Shown: piece by piece, positions 62,768-64,000 of the stretch
Layout: each line of letters starts with the position of its first letter
Position numbering within the stretch: the stretch's first letter is position 1
From: Nannochloris sp. 'desiccata'
Taxonomy: Eukaryota; Chlorophyta; Trebouxiophyceae; Chlorellales; Chlorellaceae
Assembly: GCA_019044685.2 (NCBI GenBank)
Contig: JAGTXX020000006.1
Location: forward strand, 2,437,501-2,501,500
DNA: 64,000 nucleotides
Reading direction: 5' to 3'
The notes under the pieces: generated by a model
Seen by the model: the letters and a program-made list of their open reading frames with translations, nothing else
What the model was told of the DNA's origin: nothing
Database searches by the model: none
Translations under genes and position numbers: made by a program

Positions 62768-64000
62768 CTAATTTTCAAGATTTTCGTTATTTTCACCACC
62801 ACTGTCACCACCACCACCATTGTCACTCAAATTTCGGACAGCAACCACCGCAGCCAAAACATCCCTATGCCTCCTCAACGCGGACAACCCTAATCGTAAC
62901 CTCCCCGCAACAGAGTGCACTTCAAGCCACGCTTGCCTTCCCTCAGAAGCAGACACATCACCTAACGACGATGCCAGTGCAAAAGATAATCTTTGAACTC
63001 TACGTAAATTGGGAAAGGCAGGATGCGCCCCTTGATAAATACCGCGAAGATCTTTCCCCCCGGCCATTTCTTCTAGATGATTTTCTTGATTCCTTAGCTT
63101 CCATTCTGCCTCTTGCTTCCTGAAAGATTCTAAATCACCGCCAGTGCCGGGGGGGGTGGAAGCGCCTGAAATGTTTTTAAAAGAAGGACGTAGACACGTC
63201 AACCCATCTGCTAGGGGCGTGGCTCTGCCTGCTATTTTCTCTGCTAGATCGCGCACAGCGTCTATCTCGTGCCATATCTGCTGCTCTAGTCTCAAACAAT
63301 CGGCCAATCGATCAGTGTCACGAGTGCTTTCTCGTTGATTCATCTCTCCTTTGTCGATGTCGCCATGTTCCTCATCCATTCTTCCCTCATCATTAAAAGA
63401 AGAATGAGGAGCAAGTCGTCCTCCAGCTCCACTACTCGCAATAGGATTGATGCCACGTTCTTTCAGACTATTGATTGCGCTGTATCTATTGCGCAAGAAA
63501 GTTTCCAATTCTTCCCACAATGAAGAATCTGGTGCTCCTCGGGTTTCTTCGTTTTCTTGCTGCCGGTATTTCAACAGCCTTTGAATCATCTCTTCTGCTG
63601 CTTCATCCGCTGCTATCTCCGCCTTGATATTGACATCAAACAACGGGGCTTCTGATTCTTCCTCCCCATCACTATCATAACTTGCCGGCGGTGTTTGCAT
63701 CATTGAAAAATATTTCTTATTCAAATCATCTGAAGCCCACGGTAATTCCATGATCTCGTTGCTTCCGATGTTGACGAGCCTTCTTCCAAACTGCATTGCA
63801 GCCGTCTCGTTATCGCTACTATCTATCACTGCAAGCTTTTCGTGGACTCTACAATGCATCAATTCGTATTCCCACCAAGATTGCGCTGCAGCTGCTGCGC
63901 TGTGCTGGGTGGCAGCGTCGGCAGCGTGCATGGCGCTCATAACTGACAACTCCTCGTCTTTGGTTAAGTTTTCCAACGCCTTTGTGGCGTTTTCCGAAAC
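62768..64000 (-). CDS. Partial coiled-coil protein, unknown (runs off the window)
   Basis: Minus-strand frame ending at 62768 and open to the window edge at 64000, so the N-terminus is missing; about 410 codons are visible. No ATG that must be the start is reached, and the frame stays open past TTG codons upstream. The protein is acidic and helix-rich with heptad-like stretches (EEMIQRLLKYRQQENEE, RLEQQIWHEIDAVRDLAEKI, LESFRKQEAEWKLRNQENHLEEM) and a Gly/Asn C-terminus. No domain recognised. Confidence 0.7.
   Translation of the reverse strand, partial: VSENATKALENLTKDEELSVMSAMHAADAATQHSAAAAAQSWWEYELMHCRVHEKLAVIDSSDNETAAMQFGRRLVNIGSNEIMELPWASDDLNKKYFSMMQTPPASYDSDGEEESEAPLFDVNIKAEIAADEAAEEMIQRLLKYRQQENEETRGAPDSSLWEELETFLRNRYSAINSLKERGINPIASSGAGGRLAPHSSFNDEGRMDEEHGDIDKGEMNQRESTRDTDRLADCLRLEQQIWHEIDAVRDLAEKIAGRATPLADGLTCLRPSFKNISGASTPPGTGGDLESFRKQEAEWKLRNQENHLEEMAGGKDLRGIYQGAHPAFPNLRRVQRLSFALASSLGDVSASEGRQAWLEVHSVAGRLRLGLSALRRHRDVLAAVVAVRNLSDNGGGGDSGGENNENLEN

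Overview
The window is nuclear DNA of a eukaryote with spliceosomal introns, on average about one gene per 2.3 kb. I find 27 protein-coding genes, one tRNA gene and one decayed gene copy. Most genes have one to four introns that are short (about 80-430 nt), begin GT (one begins GC) and end in a pyrimidine tract plus (T/C)AG. Several gene products point to a photosynthetic organism, probably of the green or Archaeplastida side: a GIY-YIG/CGFS glutaredoxin of the chloroplast GRXS16 type, a plastid PAPS/ADP-ATP type carrier (TAAC/PAPST), a plastid NAD(P)-binding-fold protein, a Rubisco-LSMT-like SET protein, a prenylated membrane-anchored ubiquitin-fold (MUB) protein, and MORN-repeat PIP5 kinases. 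The putative plastid precursors have simple N-terminal extensions and no obvious signal peptide, which argues against a secondary plastid. I cannot name the species.

Layout. 0.4-4.4 kb: biotin synthase, an ankyrin-repeat protein (minus strand) and an SLC25A39/Mtm1-type mitochondrial carrier. 5-8 kb: two tandem, related small secreted Cys-containing proteins of unknown family. 8.7-13.8 kb: a long PP2C phosphatase and a Mak32-like PfkB protein (both minus). 14.1-15.2 kb: an expansin-like secreted protein. 16.2-21.8 kb: the S1-repeat part of ribosome-biogenesis factor RRP5. 22.2-22.9 kb: the MUB protein. 23.3-30.8 kb: two MORN-PIP5 kinases transcribed divergently from a shared 0.44 kb region. 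31-33.7 kb: a plastid membrane protein and the SET protein. 34-34.8 kb: a small secreted protein gene whose intron holds a tRNA-Ser(GCU). 35.4-40.3 kb: the plastid carrier, EB1, the tiny complex III subunit QCR9 in four exons, and the Rossmann-fold plastid protein. 40.5-43.8 kb: a ZIP metal transporter and a Kelch membrane protein. 44.3-49.3 kb: a decayed copy and an intact copy of a secreted CDP-diacylglycerol-pyrophosphatase-like protein, then a secreted GH38-like (DUF5054) protein. 49.6-57.6 kb: TraB protein, U2AF35, ribosomal protein eL20, a USP12/46-type deubiquitinase, the GRXS16-type glutaredoxin and a PLAC8 protein. 59.1-64 kb: a multispanning membrane protein, a secreted glycoprotein and a coiled-coil protein cut by the window edge.

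There is no operon-like logic: the genes are mostly unrelated housekeeping functions. The exception is a scatter of seven secreted-protein genes (5-8, 14, 34, 45-49 and 61 kb), several with a first intron at or soon after the signal-peptide cleavage region. They are associated with the most unusual sequence features: a decayed tandem copy, a frame break, a tRNA in an intron, a GC-AG intron and a 60-nt dispersed element found downstream of two of them.
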